From Galbitalea sp036271875 (lineage in GTDB: Bacteria; Actinomycetota; Actinomycetes; Actinomycetales; Microbacteriaceae), in contig DATAZU010000016.1 of assembly GCA_036271875.1 (NCBI GenBank), positions 17,291-81,290 of the forward strand: 64,000 bases of DNA, read 5' to 3'. This document shows, piece by piece, positions 27,501 through 35,842 of this stretch. The notes beneath the pieces are model-generated. The model made no database searches. It was not told where the DNA came from and saw only the letters and a program-made list of their open reading frames with translations. Numbering within the stretch: position 1 is the stretch's first letter; every line of letters begins with the position of its first letter. Position numbers and translations under genes: made by a program.

Positions 27501-29693
27501 GCCGGCTCCGGCAAGAGCGACGCCAACGGTGACAACCTCGCAGTCGCTGACGGCAGGGGCATTGAACACGTCGCCGGGATAGGTCGCCCGCATACTGAAA
27601 TCACCGGCGTGGGAGGGAGTTACTAGCTGCGTGCCATAGTCGCCGTTGTCTGAGATCGAAGCGGTATTCAACTGCAGCGGACTGCCGCTGCAGTCGTTGT
27701 CGTCGTAGAACGAGAGTGAGACTTTCCCCTCCGGGTCGTCGCCGTCGGCCACCGTGACGTGCGGATCGATTGCGGAGCCCGCGACCGCGTCCGTAATCGG
27801 AGGAATAGTGAGCGTCGGTGCGCTGACTCCCACGATGTATTGACCCGGTATGACGCTGAATGCGTAGTCACCGGGATCGGTCACGTCGAGCGACGGTCCC
27901 GCGCACGCGCCGAGGGTATAGGCGCCGCGGGCGAGCCCGGGTCCGATCGCGGTGCCGTCGTTGAGCGTCGTGCAGGTAGGCGTCCCCGAGACCAGGGAGG
28001 CGGCGGAAGCGGGGCTCACGGCATCCTGGAAGGTCGGCGAACCATTGTTCGGCTGGCTGCCAGTAATGGTGACGTTGATAACCTTGGGGTCGACCGACAG
28101 GTTCCCCGTGTATGCAAGCACATAGTTCGACGCGTTAGCACCGCCCAGAGTCAGCCCACTGCAACTGGTCGGATCGAGCGCGTAGTTGCCGGCAGAAAGC
28201 GTCGAGAAGGCCTTTCCGCCGTCCGCCGTTGTGCACGTGACCGTGCCGGAGATCGTCACACCCGTTGGCAGCGAATTGTGGAGGCTGAAGCTCGCACCGC
28301 TGTCGCCGAAGGTCATGGTGCCATCGATCGAGGCCGTCGCCGCTGCCTTGTAGACCTCCTGGACAGTGTTCGAATTTTCCGCTTGGACGACGTACGCGAA
28401 GAAGCCCGCCGACTCCTCGCTGGTATCACCGTTGTATGTCGCACTGTATGAGACGGTGCCCGGCGTTGCTTCAGTCGGGGTGAATGTGGCAGTGCGAACT
28501 CCAGTGTCTGCGCCAACGAGCGGATCAAGGGGTCGCGTCTCCTCGGCGTTGCCATCGACGAGCAGACTGACGGTGCCAGCGGCACCCGGACGGTCGGACG
28601 TGCCAACGGGCAGACCGGAGAGCGTGACGGTGACAGTCGTTGGCACCCCCACGGCCGACGCGTTTTGGGGCGCCGAGAGCGTGACGGTTGGTTCGTAGTC
28701 AGGGAGGATCGACACCCTCGGTGTCAGCGTCGATGTCCCGTTCGAGATCACCTTGCTGACGCCGTCGTTTGGCAGCGGCATCACGTAGTTCGAACCGCCG
28801 CCACCGCCACCGCGTGCGACGCCAATACCCCCGCTGCCACCACCGAAGAATCCCGCGCCGCCGCCACCTCCGGAGTTGACCGCGTGATCAACGCCGGTGT
28901 CCTCACCGCCAGCGAGGTAGTCCCCAGCACTGCCTTCGAGATCCTGCCCGGTGCCGCCCGCCCCAGCCGCCGTTTGAGTACCGCCCCCGCCCCCGCCGGC
29001 TCCATTGGCGTTTCCGCCTGGGCTCCCGTTCGGGCCGGCATTGCCGCCAACACCGGAGCCGCTGAGAGGTCCACCGCCTCCACCGCCGCCGCCAACAAGC
29101 ACGAGGTCCGAGGTGGGCATCACCTGCGAGTATGCGCGCGGTTCGTATTCGGCGAAGCAGAGGGTGTCGGGATTCGGCGCGTCTGACGCAGTGGTCGGAA
29201 GATACGTTGTCGGACTTACCGTTGAGATGAAGGATGCGTGCCCACCGTTGGCGTAATCGTTGCCCGGCTCCTCCTCTACCGCCGCCTGGGTCACCGAGGA
29301 TGTCGGTGATGCATAGAAGTTTTCACCCGGAGTTGCCGGAACGATCGCGCTGATCTCGCCGCCGAGGCCACCCACCGCGCCGTTGCTGACCCCAGCAGTA
29401 CCCGCCTCACCGACCGCGGTAACCAGGGCGTGATGCACTCCCGGGGGTATCACCGTCCAGCCCTGAGCGAAGTACTCGCCGGAGAGTCGGTCGACCCCCG
29501 CCGTGCATTCGCTCGGGTTCGGTTGAATGAAGCTCGTCACACCATCGTCGGGGAGGTCCCAGCCGGGGACGGCGTCGGCGTTGGCCGGGGTGAATCCGGG
29601 CGCGACGGTGGCAAGCGACAGCGCAATCGCGCAGGCGAGACTAGCGGCGACGGCTAGGGACCGACGCCGTTTTCGTGCGAAGCGACGCGGCAT
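24558..29693 (-). CDS. Large LPXTG-anchored surface protein with Ig-like (He_PIG) repeats
   Basis: The protein is 1711 residues. An Arg/Lys-rich signal peptide (1 to about 41, ending ANADA) is followed by a region ending in a Gly-rich block (about 199-300). Next come an Ig-like domain (about 330-440), an MBG-like region (445-630) with TATLT-type sandwich repeats, and Ig-like domains (635-850). Eight He_PIG-type repeats of about 90 residues follow (about 860-1600; SGxLPxGVxFTDNxDGTATxAGTP). The sortase motif LPTTG is at 1674-1678, followed by a membrane helix and an RLRRLRSRS tail. It would be covalently attached to the wall. Gene and neighbours overlap little; no sortase is nearby. Adhesion is likely; a ligand cannot be named. 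Confidence 0.88.
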   Translation of the reverse strand: MPRRFARKRRRSLAVAASLACAIALSLATVAPGFTPANADAVPGWDLPDDGVTSFIQPNPSECTAGVDRLSGEYFAQGWTVIPPGVHHALVTAVGEAGTAGVSNGAVGGLGGEISAIVPATPGENFYASPTSSVTQAAVEEEPGNDYANGGHASFISTVSPTTYLPTTASDAPNPDTLCFAEYEPRAYSQVMPTSDLVLVGGGGGGGGPLSGSGVGGNAGPNGSPGGNANGAGGGGGGTQTAAGAGGTGQDLEGSAGDYLAGGEDTGVDHAVNSGGGGGAGFFGGGSGGIGVARGGGGGGSNYVMPLPNDGVSKVISNGTSTLTPRVSILPDYEPTVTLSAPQNASAVGVPTTVTVTLSGLPVGTSDRPGAAGTVSLLVDGNAEETRPLDPLVGADTGVRTATFTPTEATPGTVSYSATYNGDTSEESAGFFAYVVQAENSNTVQEVYKAAATASIDGTMTFGDSGASFSLHNSLPTGVTISGTVTCTTADGGKAFSTLSAGNYALDPTSCSGLTLGGANASNYVLAYTGNLSVDPKVINVTITGSQPNNGSPTFQDAVSPASAASLVSGTPTCTTLNDGTAIGPGLARGAYTLGACAGPSLDVTDPGDYAFSVIPGQYIVGVSAPTLTIPPITDAVAGSAIDPHVTVADGDDPEGKVSLSFYDDNDCSGSPLQLNTASISDNGDYGTQLVTPSHAGDFSMRATYPGDVFNAPAVSDCEVVTVGVALAGAGFTIPATGLVGQPLSASATFSSPVAWTGSDVTFILFPTTDLTCTGQTALLDVSYPVTADGTYTSTTYTPTTPGTYRWVILYPGDANHAAQDAVCHNTMVSGPPNFTSPASTTFIAGTSGSFTVATSGGSPQPTTLSESGTLPDGVTFTDSRIGTATLAGIPTNSSAGTYPFTITASNSRTSSMQSFVLTVAQSPTITSASNTTFTAGESSLFTVTTTVGFPSSTALSESGNLPTGVEFADNNDGTATFAGVPDPRAGGSYPLTITADNGTAPTSSQHFVLTVAQSPVITSTNNSTFAGGASSSFTVTSTAGFPTTTTLSEQGDLPAGIQFTDNRDGTATLAGTPDAVGGGSYPLTITAGNGTAPDSSQHFVLVVTRPVAITDTAQAVFQVGANGTHAVTTTAGYPTSSTLTLAGDLPTGVFFTDSGNGEGSIAGTPAVGSGGLYPVTITADNAVGTPAIQHLDITVNESPAITSGDSTTFTSQLPGSATITTAAGFPTSTTLSESGQLPDGVTFVDNGNGTVTMAGTPGATTAGSYPLTITASNGAAPDVTQDFVLTVVQPPTITSTDNATFAAGDPSVFGITTTTGFPTTTTLSESGNLPAGISFTDHHDGTASIAGTPDAAAGGSFPLTITAGNGISPDATQHFTLVITRSIVIGTAAQAVFQVGQSGTHAVTTIAGYPTSSTLTLFGTLPSGLSFTDAGDGTGTLSGTPDVGTGGSYAVTVTASNGIGTPSVQDLVITVNESPTITSADTWSPTIGVISNFAITTSPGYPATDALGESGALPPGLSLAISGGSATITGVPSGPSGSFPITLTASNTVAPDTVQTLTIVVTDAAAVPLPLVLPGSGGSLTGVPVTSHPGGSFTASATGFAPGAPITWGIYSTPHRLATSVADPSGDATATLAIPGGFAGAHIVVATGIAPDGTPLIATAGTTVLRPLSTAQLPTTGVSVGASPAAAILLLVLGLALVLIIRLRRLRSRS
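24990..26645 (-). repeat. Tandem 828-bp higher-order duplication within the surface-protein repeats
   Basis: Repeat units 3-4-5 (26645 down to 25818) and 6-7-8 (25817 down to about 24990) follow the same order of three unit types. The middle units share AQAVFQVG, GTHAVTT and AGYPTSSTLTL, and the copies of one tract lie at 26331 and 25503, exactly 828 bp apart. The third pair is more diverged. Confidence 0.7.
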
Positions 29694-29772
29694 TCGGGCC
29701 CCCGTCCGGCCACCGAGCTACTTCGCTCGGCGGGATGTGCTCAGAATCAATCGACGTCTAGAGACTAACCCC

Positions 29773-29791
29773 GTTCGTCGCACCGACGAAC
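29773..29791 (-). terminator. Hairpin downstream of the epimerase gene
   Basis: GTTCGTCG and CGACGAAC form a perfect 8-bp stem with a CAC loop, 18 bases after the epimerase stop. There is no T tract, as is common for high-GC terminators. It lies between that gene and the start of the surface-protein gene. Confidence 0.45.
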
Positions 29792-29809
29792 CGGATGCCA
29801 CGCGGCGAC

Positions 29810-30850
29810 TCATTGTGTGATCAGCCCCTGCCTCACCATGCTCTCGCCCGCAGTGACGATCGCGTCTTCGGGACTTCGGGCCATCCAGCCGAGCAAGCGC
29901 TGCGCCTTCTCGCTTGACATCCTCTTGCGGTAGTCGAGATCGGGGACGATCGGACGAAATTCGGGGGAGAAGATGGCCCCGACTCGCACAACGAAATTCG
30001 GGATGGTTCGGGTCGGTACGTTCTTCGCGGCGTCGCCCAGGTGCGATTTCAGGATGTCTCCGACCTGCGTCATCGAGAGCACCGGTCCGCTCGAGATCAG
30101 GAAGCGCTGGCCCGCTGCGTCCGCTGTTGTCATCGCGAGGAGGTGGGCGCTCGCGACATCCCGAACATCGACAACCGGGATGTATAGGTGGGGGAAGCCG
30201 GGCATCCCGCCATCGAGCATGGTCTTGACGATGTGGTTCGAGCCTGAGATGTCTTTGCCCATCACGGACCCCATCACCGCGACCGGGAGGATTGTGGTGA
30301 GTTGCATCGTCCCGACTTCCGACCGGATGAAGTCCCAGGCCGCCCGCTCGGCGAGAGTCTTGCTCTTCCCGTATGCGTCGACCCCCGGTCCGTCGAGCAC
30401 GGTCCAGTCGTCGTCTGTAAAGACGTGGTCGTCGTGTGGATGACCCCAGGAGACCGCGTGAAACGCGGAGGTGAGGACGACACGGCTGACCCCGGCGGCC
30501 TGTGCGGCACGCAGAACGCGAAGCGCTCCTTCGCGGGCAGGGATGATGAGGTCGTCCTCGTTTTCGACGTGACCGGGCTGGACCGGGGACGCGACGTGCT
30601 GCACGAAATCGACGCCGGCCACTGCATCCGGCCATCCCTCATCGCTCGTGAGGTCGGCCGCGACGAAGGTCAGATTCCGGCCGTTGGTCATTCCCGCATT
30701 GGCGAGGATGGACCGCACCGACTCTTCGCGGTCGAGCGAGCGCACTGTCGTCCGCACGCGGTAGCCCTGCTCGAGCAGTTGCAGGATGACGTGACCGGCG
30801 ATAAAGCCGGATCCGCCTGTGACGAGCACGAGTGGCATTCCCACGGCCAT
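29810..30850 (-). CDS. NAD(P)-dependent epimerase/dihydroflavonol-4-reductase-like protein
   Basis: This is a 346-residue extended SDR. VLVTGGSGFIAGHVILQLL binds the cofactor; the active site has S of LTSAFHAV and Y/K of YGKSK. The DFR-like segment HVASPVQPGHVENEDDLI after strand 4 is typical of the cinnamoyl/dihydroflavonol reductase branch, which includes bacterial aldehyde and ketone reductases. ATG 30850 is used; the open frame extends upstream without family residues. It is divergent from the YcaQ-like gene, 112 bases away. Substrate unknown. Confidence 0.87.
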   Translation of the reverse strand: MAVGMPLVLVTGGSGFIAGHVILQLLEQGYRVRTTVRSLDREESVRSILANAGMTNGRNLTFVAADLTSDEGWPDAVAGVDFVQHVASPVQPGHVENEDDLIIPAREGALRVLRAAQAAGVSRVVLTSAFHAVSWGHPHDDHVFTDDDWTVLDGPGVDAYGKSKTLAERAAWDFIRSEVGTMQLTTILPVAVMGSVMGKDISGSNHIVKTMLDGGMPGFPHLYIPVVDVRDVASAHLLAMTTADAAGQRFLISSGPVLSMTQVGDILKSHLGDAAKNVPTRTIPNFVVRVGAIFSPEFRPIVPDLDYRKRMSSEKAQRLLGWMARSPEDAIVTAGESMVRQGLITQ

Positions 30851-30962
30851 TGTTGACTCCCTTGTGATGGGTGTGTTCAACCATGCTCCACTCCCCGCCC
30901 GATTTAGGCCAGTACCCCCGCCACCGGGAGTGACAGGGATACGCACTGGTACCCTCGGTCCC

Positions 30963-32039
30963 GTGGTGCACCAGCTCACACGCGACCAGGCCAGGCGTAT
31001 CGCCGTGCGCGCACAGCTCTTCGATGCCGACCGACCCGGCGATGTGGTTGAGGTTGCCGAGGAGCTCGGGGCAATCAAGATCGATCCGACCGCGACAATC
31101 GCGCCTGCGGAGCACACGATCCTCTGGTCGCGGATCGGGTCGGCCTACGATCCGATCCAGCTATCGAAGGCGGTCGAAAAGGACCGGCTGCTGTTCGAGC
31201 TCGACGGCGCATTCCGCCCGATGAGCATGCTCCCGCTGATGCTGCCGGCAATGCACCGTTGGCCGCGCAATGAAAAGTCCAGGACGTGGCTGGATGCAAA
31301 CGCGAAGTTTCGAACCGAAGTGCTCGCTCGATTGCGCGCCGATGGCCCATTATTTGCCAGCCAGATCCCGGACACCGCCGCTGTGGCGCGCGCATCGGAC
31401 GGCTGGTTCGGGCCGAACCAGGTTCCGCAGATGCTTGAGTTGCTGCAACTGCGGGGCGAGGTCGCGGTTGTCGGACGTGAGGGACGGCATCGGCGATGGG
31501 ACCTCGCCGAGCGGGTTTATCCGCGGGATCTTCCCGAGTACGAATTCGAGGAAGCGGAGCGGATGCGGGACGAACGGCGCTTGCACGCCGTCGGCATCGC
31601 CAAGCAGAAGACGCCGTGGTCGAGAGTCGGGATGGCTGGGGAAGCCGCAACCGTTGAGGGCAGTGCCTGGAAATTCCGCGTCGATCCCGATGCGCTTGCC
31701 GGGCTCGATGATGAGGTGGATGGCCGCGTCGCGTTCCTGAGCCCGTATGACGGAATGCTGTTCGATCGTCCGCGCCTGCAGGAGATCTTCGATTTCCAGT
31801 ACGTTCTCGAACAGTTCAAGCCCAAGGCGCAACGCAAGTACGGATTCTTTGCCCATCCGATCCTGATGGGAGATCGTTTTGTCGGCCTGCTCGATGCCGA
31901 GGTGGACCGCAAGGAAGCCACTCTGAAAGTCAACGCCGTGCACGAGCTGCTCCCGTTCGAGCCGGAAGAAGACGAGATGGTTCGCGCGGAGATCGAAGAT
32001 CTCGCCAACTGGTTGGGTGTCACGCTTTCCGCCTGGTGA
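30963..32039 (+). CDS. Winged-helix protein of the YcaQ / AlkX glycosylase-like family
   Basis: This is a 358-residue HTH_42 (PF06224) protein. LTRDQARRIAVRAQLFD starts the fold, AIKIDPTATIAPAEHTILWSR is the catalytic-region block, and YDGMLFDRPRLQEIFDFQY plus KRKYGFF-like residues (QRKYGFFAHPIL) are conserved later. E. coli YcaQ unhooks DNA crosslinks using a QxD motif; here the aligned residues read KID, so the Gln is replaced by Lys and glycosylase activity is uncertain. GTG 30963 gives the usual MVHxL start. The convergent gene, a UvrA-like ATPase, starts its stop one base after this stop; both concern DNA lesions or drugs. Confidence 0.8.
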   Translation: MVHQLTRDQARRIAVRAQLFDADRPGDVVEVAEELGAIKIDPTATIAPAEHTILWSRIGSAYDPIQLSKAVEKDRLLFELDGAFRPMSMLPLMLPAMHRWPRNEKSRTWLDANAKFRTEVLARLRADGPLFASQIPDTAAVARASDGWFGPNQVPQMLELLQLRGEVAVVGREGRHRRWDLAERVYPRDLPEYEFEEAERMRDERRLHAVGIAKQKTPWSRVGMAGEAATVEGSAWKFRVDPDALAGLDDEVDGRVAFLSPYDGMLFDRPRLQEIFDFQYVLEQFKPKAQRKYGFFAHPILMGDRFVGLLDAEVDRKEATLKVNAVHELLPFEPEEDEMVRAEIEDLANWLGVTLSAW

Positions 32040-34397
32040 CTACGCGCCGACGTACTCGCGCAGGTGCTGGCCGGTCAACGTCTTCCCGTCGGCGACGATG
32101 GCCGCGGGCGTTCCCTCAAAGACGACGCGCCCGCCGTCGTGACCCGCTCCCGGCCCCAGGTCGATGATCCAGTCGGCGTGCGCCATGACCGCCTGGTGGT
32201 GTTCGATCACGATGACCGACTTGCCCGATTCGACCAGGCGATCGAGCAGTCCGAGTAGTTGCTCGACATCGGCCAGGTGCAGTCCCGTGGTCGGCTCGTC
32301 GAGAACGTAGACACCGCCCCTATCGGCCATGTGCATCGCAAGCTTGAGTCGCTGGCGCTCCCCGCCGGACAGTGTCGTGAGCGGCTGACCGATCGTCAGG
32401 TAGCCGAGACCGACATCCGCGAGGCGGGTCAGGATGGCGTGGGCGGCGGGCACGTTGGCCACATCCGCGCCGAAATAGTCGACTGCCTCGGCGACGGGCA
32501 TCGCGAGCACCTCGCTGATGTCACGACCCGCCAGTTTGTACTCGAGCACCGAGGTCTGGAACCGCTTGCCATCGCATTCGTCGCAGGTGATCGCGACTCC
32601 TGCCATCACACCGAGATCGGTGTAGATCACTCCCGCGCCGTTGCAGATCGGACACGCGCCCTCCGAGTTCGAGCTGAACAGCGCGGGTTTCACGCCGTTG
32701 GCCTTGGCGAATGCCGTGCGAATCGGATCGAGCAGCCCGGAGTAAGTCGCGGGATTGCTGCGCCGGGATCCGCGGATCGGGCGCTGGTCCACCGAGACAA
32801 CTCCGTCACGCGTCGGAATCGACCCGTTGATGAGCGAGCTCTTGCCCGACCCGGCGACTCCTGTCACGACAACGAGCACGCCGAGCGGGATGTCGACATC
32901 CACGTTTCGCAGATTGTGCGCCGCGGCACCACGGATCTCGATCGCTCCCGTTGGTGAGCGCACCGCATCCTTCACGCTGGCGCGATCGTCGAAGTGTCGG
33001 CCGGTCACGGTATCGCTCTTCCGGAGTCCCGCCACGGAACCCTCGAAACACACGTTTCCGCCCGCCGCTCCAGCGCCGGGTCCCAGGTCGATCACGTGAT
33101 CCGCGATCGCGATCGTCTCCGGCTTGTGCTCGACGACGAGCACGGTATTGCCCTTGTCGCGCAATTGGAATAGCAGGTCGTTCATTCGCTGGATGTCGTG
33201 CGGGTGAAGGCCGGTCGTTGGCTCGTCGAACACGTAGGTGATGTCGGTCAGCGCAGATCCGAGGTGCCGAATCATCTTGACCCGTTGAGCCTCACCGCCG
33301 GACAGCGTTCCGGATGCGCGATCGAGCGACAGGTAGCCGAGACCGATTTCGACAAAGGAATCCAGGATCTGGACCAGCGTCGAGCGCAGTGGCCCGACCG
33401 ACGGTTCATCGAGTGCACGAACCCACCCGGCCAGGTCGCTGATCTGCATCGTGCAGGCGTCGGCGATACTGATCGCGGCGATCTTCGATGAGCGCGCGGC
33501 CTCACTGAGCCGCGAGCCACCACAGTCGGGGCATGCGGTGAACGTTGCCGTCCGATCCACGAACGCGCGGATGTGCGGTTGCAGTGCATCCCGATCCTTG
33601 GAGAACATGGACTTCTGCAGCTTAGGCACGAGTCCCTCGTAAGTGACGTTGACGCCCTTGACTTTGATCCGCACCGGCTCGTGATACAGGAAGTCGTCGA
33701 GTTCCTTTCTGGTGTATTTCGAGATCGGCTTGTCGCCATCCAGAAATCCGGACTCGACGAAGATGCCAACGGTCCACCAGCTGTCGCCCTTGTATCCGGG
33801 CACGGTGATCGCCCCTTCGCGCAGGGATTTCGACGGGTCGTATAGCTCGGCCAGGTCGATGTCCGAGACGGTCCCGCGGCCTTCGCAGCGCGGGCACATC
33901 CCACCCGTAACGGAGAATTCGCGTCGTTCCTTCACCGTCTTGCCCGCCTTCTGAGTCGTGACGGCTCCGGCGCCGCTGACCGATGCGACGTTGAACGAGA
34001 ATGCGTTGGGTGAACCGATGTGCGGCTTCCCCAATCGACTAAAGAGGATGCGCAGCAGCGCGTTCGCATCCGTGGCAGTTCCCACGGTCGAGCGGACGTC
34101 CGCGCCCATCCGCTGCTGGTCGACGATGATCGCCGTCGTCAGCCCCTCGAGCACGTCGACATCGGGTCGCGCCTGTGTCGGCATGAAGGCCTGCACGAAC
34201 GAGCTGTACGTCTCATTGATGAGTCGTCGTGACTCCGCCGCGATCGTGTCGAATACGAGCGAACTCTTGCCCGACCCCGAGACGCCGGTGAACACCGTGA
34301 GCCGACGCTTGGGGATGTCGACGCTGATGTTCTTCAGGTTGTTCTCGCGTGCGCCCTGAACGCGGATCGTCTCGTGTCCTTCGATTCGTCCCGCCAT
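32040..34397 (-). CDS. Short UvrA-like ATP-binding protein (UvrA class III, drug-resistance type)
   Basis: This 785-residue protein has two ABC ATPase halves. The first has Walker A GVSGSGKSS and signature LSGGEAQR with DEPTTGLH; the second has GVAGSGKSS, LSGGERQR and DEPTTGLH. Two zinc modules are present (CPRCEG... CPDCGG; CPICNG... CDECDG). It is about 165 residues shorter than true UvrA and lacks much of the UvrB-binding insertion, like the DrrC / UvrA2 group linked to tolerance of DNA-binding drugs. ATG 34397 has GGGAGA upstream. It is divergent from the PLP-enzyme operon. Confidence 0.87.
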   Translation of the reverse strand: MAGRIEGHETIRVQGARENNLKNISVDIPKRRLTVFTGVSGSGKSSLVFDTIAAESRRLINETYSSFVQAFMPTQARPDVDVLEGLTTAIIVDQQRMGADVRSTVGTATDANALLRILFSRLGKPHIGSPNAFSFNVASVSGAGAVTTQKAGKTVKERREFSVTGGMCPRCEGRGTVSDIDLAELYDPSKSLREGAITVPGYKGDSWWTVGIFVESGFLDGDKPISKYTRKELDDFLYHEPVRIKVKGVNVTYEGLVPKLQKSMFSKDRDALQPHIRAFVDRTATFTACPDCGGSRLSEAARSSKIAAISIADACTMQISDLAGWVRALDEPSVGPLRSTLVQILDSFVEIGLGYLSLDRASGTLSGGEAQRVKMIRHLGSALTDITYVFDEPTTGLHPHDIQRMNDLLFQLRDKGNTVLVVEHKPETIAIADHVIDLGPGAGAAGGNVCFEGSVAGLRKSDTVTGRHFDDRASVKDAVRSPTGAIEIRGAAAHNLRNVDVDIPLGVLVVVTGVAGSGKSSLINGSIPTRDGVVSVDQRPIRGSRRSNPATYSGLLDPIRTAFAKANGVKPALFSSNSEGACPICNGAGVIYTDLGVMAGVAITCDECDGKRFQTSVLEYKLAGRDISEVLAMPVAEAVDYFGADVANVPAAHAILTRLADVGLGYLTIGQPLTTLSGGERQRLKLAMHMADRGGVYVLDEPTTGLHLADVEQLLGLLDRLVESGKSVIVIEHHQAVMAHADWIIDLGPGAGHDGGRVVFEGTPAAIVADGKTLTGQHLREYVGA

Positions 34398-34528
34398 TCG
34401 TACAGTCTCCCATCTCGCCAAATCGTCACAATCCGTAAGCTTCGTGCGGCCGGGTGGCCCCTTCTGGCACCCTGAACATGGCCAGCCGTGCTGGTCCTTT
34501 TTGTTTCCTGCAGCACCGAAGAGGGATT

Positions 34529-35842
34529 GTGTCACTGTCCAAAACCCAGCAGAAGCCGCGCGGATTCGCCACCAGGCAACTCCACGCGGGTACCGGGATG
34601 CCCAGCATCGTGCGGCCCCGTGCGACGCCGATCTATTTGACCGCGGGTTTCGTTCTCGACGATTTCGACCAGGCAGCGGACCTCTTCACCACGGGAGACG
34701 GCTTCTCGTACACCCGTGTCGGTAACCCGACATCCGAGGCGGTCGAGCGGCGGGTGGCCGATCTCGAGGGCGGCGCTGAGGCGCTTCTTGTCGGCAGCGG
34801 ACAGGCGGCGGTGGCGATCGCGCTCCTCGGTCTGGTCGAGGCCGGCCAGCACGTGGTTTCCGCATCCAGCATCTACGAGGGCACGCGCGGGTTCCTGACC
34901 GACAACCTTTCCCGGTTGGGTGTTGCGACCACATTTGTTGAGGATGCCGGCGATCTCGCGGCCTGGGAGAAGGCCATCCTGCCAACGACCCGGGCCCTGT
35001 TCGTCGAGTCGATTCCGAATCCCAAGAACGACATCGTCGACATCGTCGCGCTGGCCGATATCGCACACCGTCACGGCATCCCGCTTGTCGTCGACAACAC
35101 TCTCGCAACCCCGTACCTGCTGCGCCCGATCGAGCATGGTGCGGACATCGTTGTGCACTCGGCCAGCAAGTTTCTGGCCGGCCATGGATCGGTGCTCGGC
35201 GGCGTGATTGTCGACAGCGGTCGATTCGACGCAGAGCGCTCCGGAGAGCTGTTCCCGCACCTGATCACGCCCGGTCGGCTCGGCGGCGAGAGCATCGCGG
35301 ATCGGGTCGGCGGGCTCGCCCGCATCGCCTATCTTCGCGAGGTTGTCGCGCTTCGTTTCGGACCGACGCCGTCGCCGCTGAATGCGTTCCTGATCGACCA
35401 GGGCATCGAGACGCTCTCGCTTCGGGTCGAGCGCCAGTCGGCCAACGCTCTCGGGGTCGCCCGCTGGCTCGAGACGCAGCCGGAGGTGCACTCCGTCGAC
35501 TACTCGGGGCTTGAGTCGAGTCCGTTTCATGGACTAGCCAAGCGGTACCTTCCGGATGGCCAGGGCTCGGTCTTCTCGTTCACCCTGCGCGGTGGCCTGC
35601 CCGCCGCTCGGGTCTTCGTCAACGCGCTCGATGTGTTCACACACATGACACACCTCGGCGACGTCCGCTCACTCGTGTTGCACCCGGCATCAACGAGTCA
35701 CAACCAGCGCACCGACGACGAGCTCAGCCAGTCGGGGATCTGGCCCGGAACCCTTCGTCTCTCGATTGGCATCGAGCAGCTCGACGACCTGCTCGACGAC
35801 CTCGCTCGCGGGCTCGACGCCGTTCGGGCGGATGCAGCATGA
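34529..35842 (+). CDS. PLP-dependent O-acetylhomoserine sulfhydrylase-type transferase
   Basis: This 437-residue Cys/Met-metabolism PLP enzyme has VGSGQAAVAIALLGL (phosphate region), LVVDNTLATPYLLRP with the PLP-contacting Asp, and the Lys of VHSASKFLAGHGSVLGG that forms the Schiff base. TRQLHAGT and SYTRVGNPT are the N-terminal family motifs. These enzymes add sulfide or thiols to acyl-homoserine, or lyse Met-like thioethers. GTG 34529 is used, with AAGAG six bases upstream. The stop overlaps the monooxygenase start (ATGA). In a monooxygenase operon it may fix sulfite-derived or organic sulfur. Confidence 0.87.
   Translation: MSLSKTQQKPRGFATRQLHAGTGMPSIVRPRATPIYLTAGFVLDDFDQAADLFTTGDGFSYTRVGNPTSEAVERRVADLEGGAEALLVGSGQAAVAIALLGLVEAGQHVVSASSIYEGTRGFLTDNLSRLGVATTFVEDAGDLAAWEKAILPTTRALFVESIPNPKNDIVDIVALADIAHRHGIPLVVDNTLATPYLLRPIEHGADIVVHSASKFLAGHGSVLGGVIVDSGRFDAERSGELFPHLITPGRLGGESIADRVGGLARIAYLREVVALRFGPTPSPLNAFLIDQGIETLSLRVERQSANALGVARWLETQPEVHSVDYSGLESSPFHGLAKRYLPDGQGSVFSFTLRGGLPAARVFVNALDVFTHMTHLGDVRSLVLHPASTSHNQRTDDELSQSGIWPGTLRLSIGIEQLDDLLDDLARGLDAVRADAA

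Noticed and set aside
28765..29100. Simple-sequence expansion (CCG/CCA tracts) as a repeat locus of its own
   Set aside because: The tracts encode the Gly-rich block of the surface protein in frame; codon choice varies, so it is coding rather than a microsatellite.
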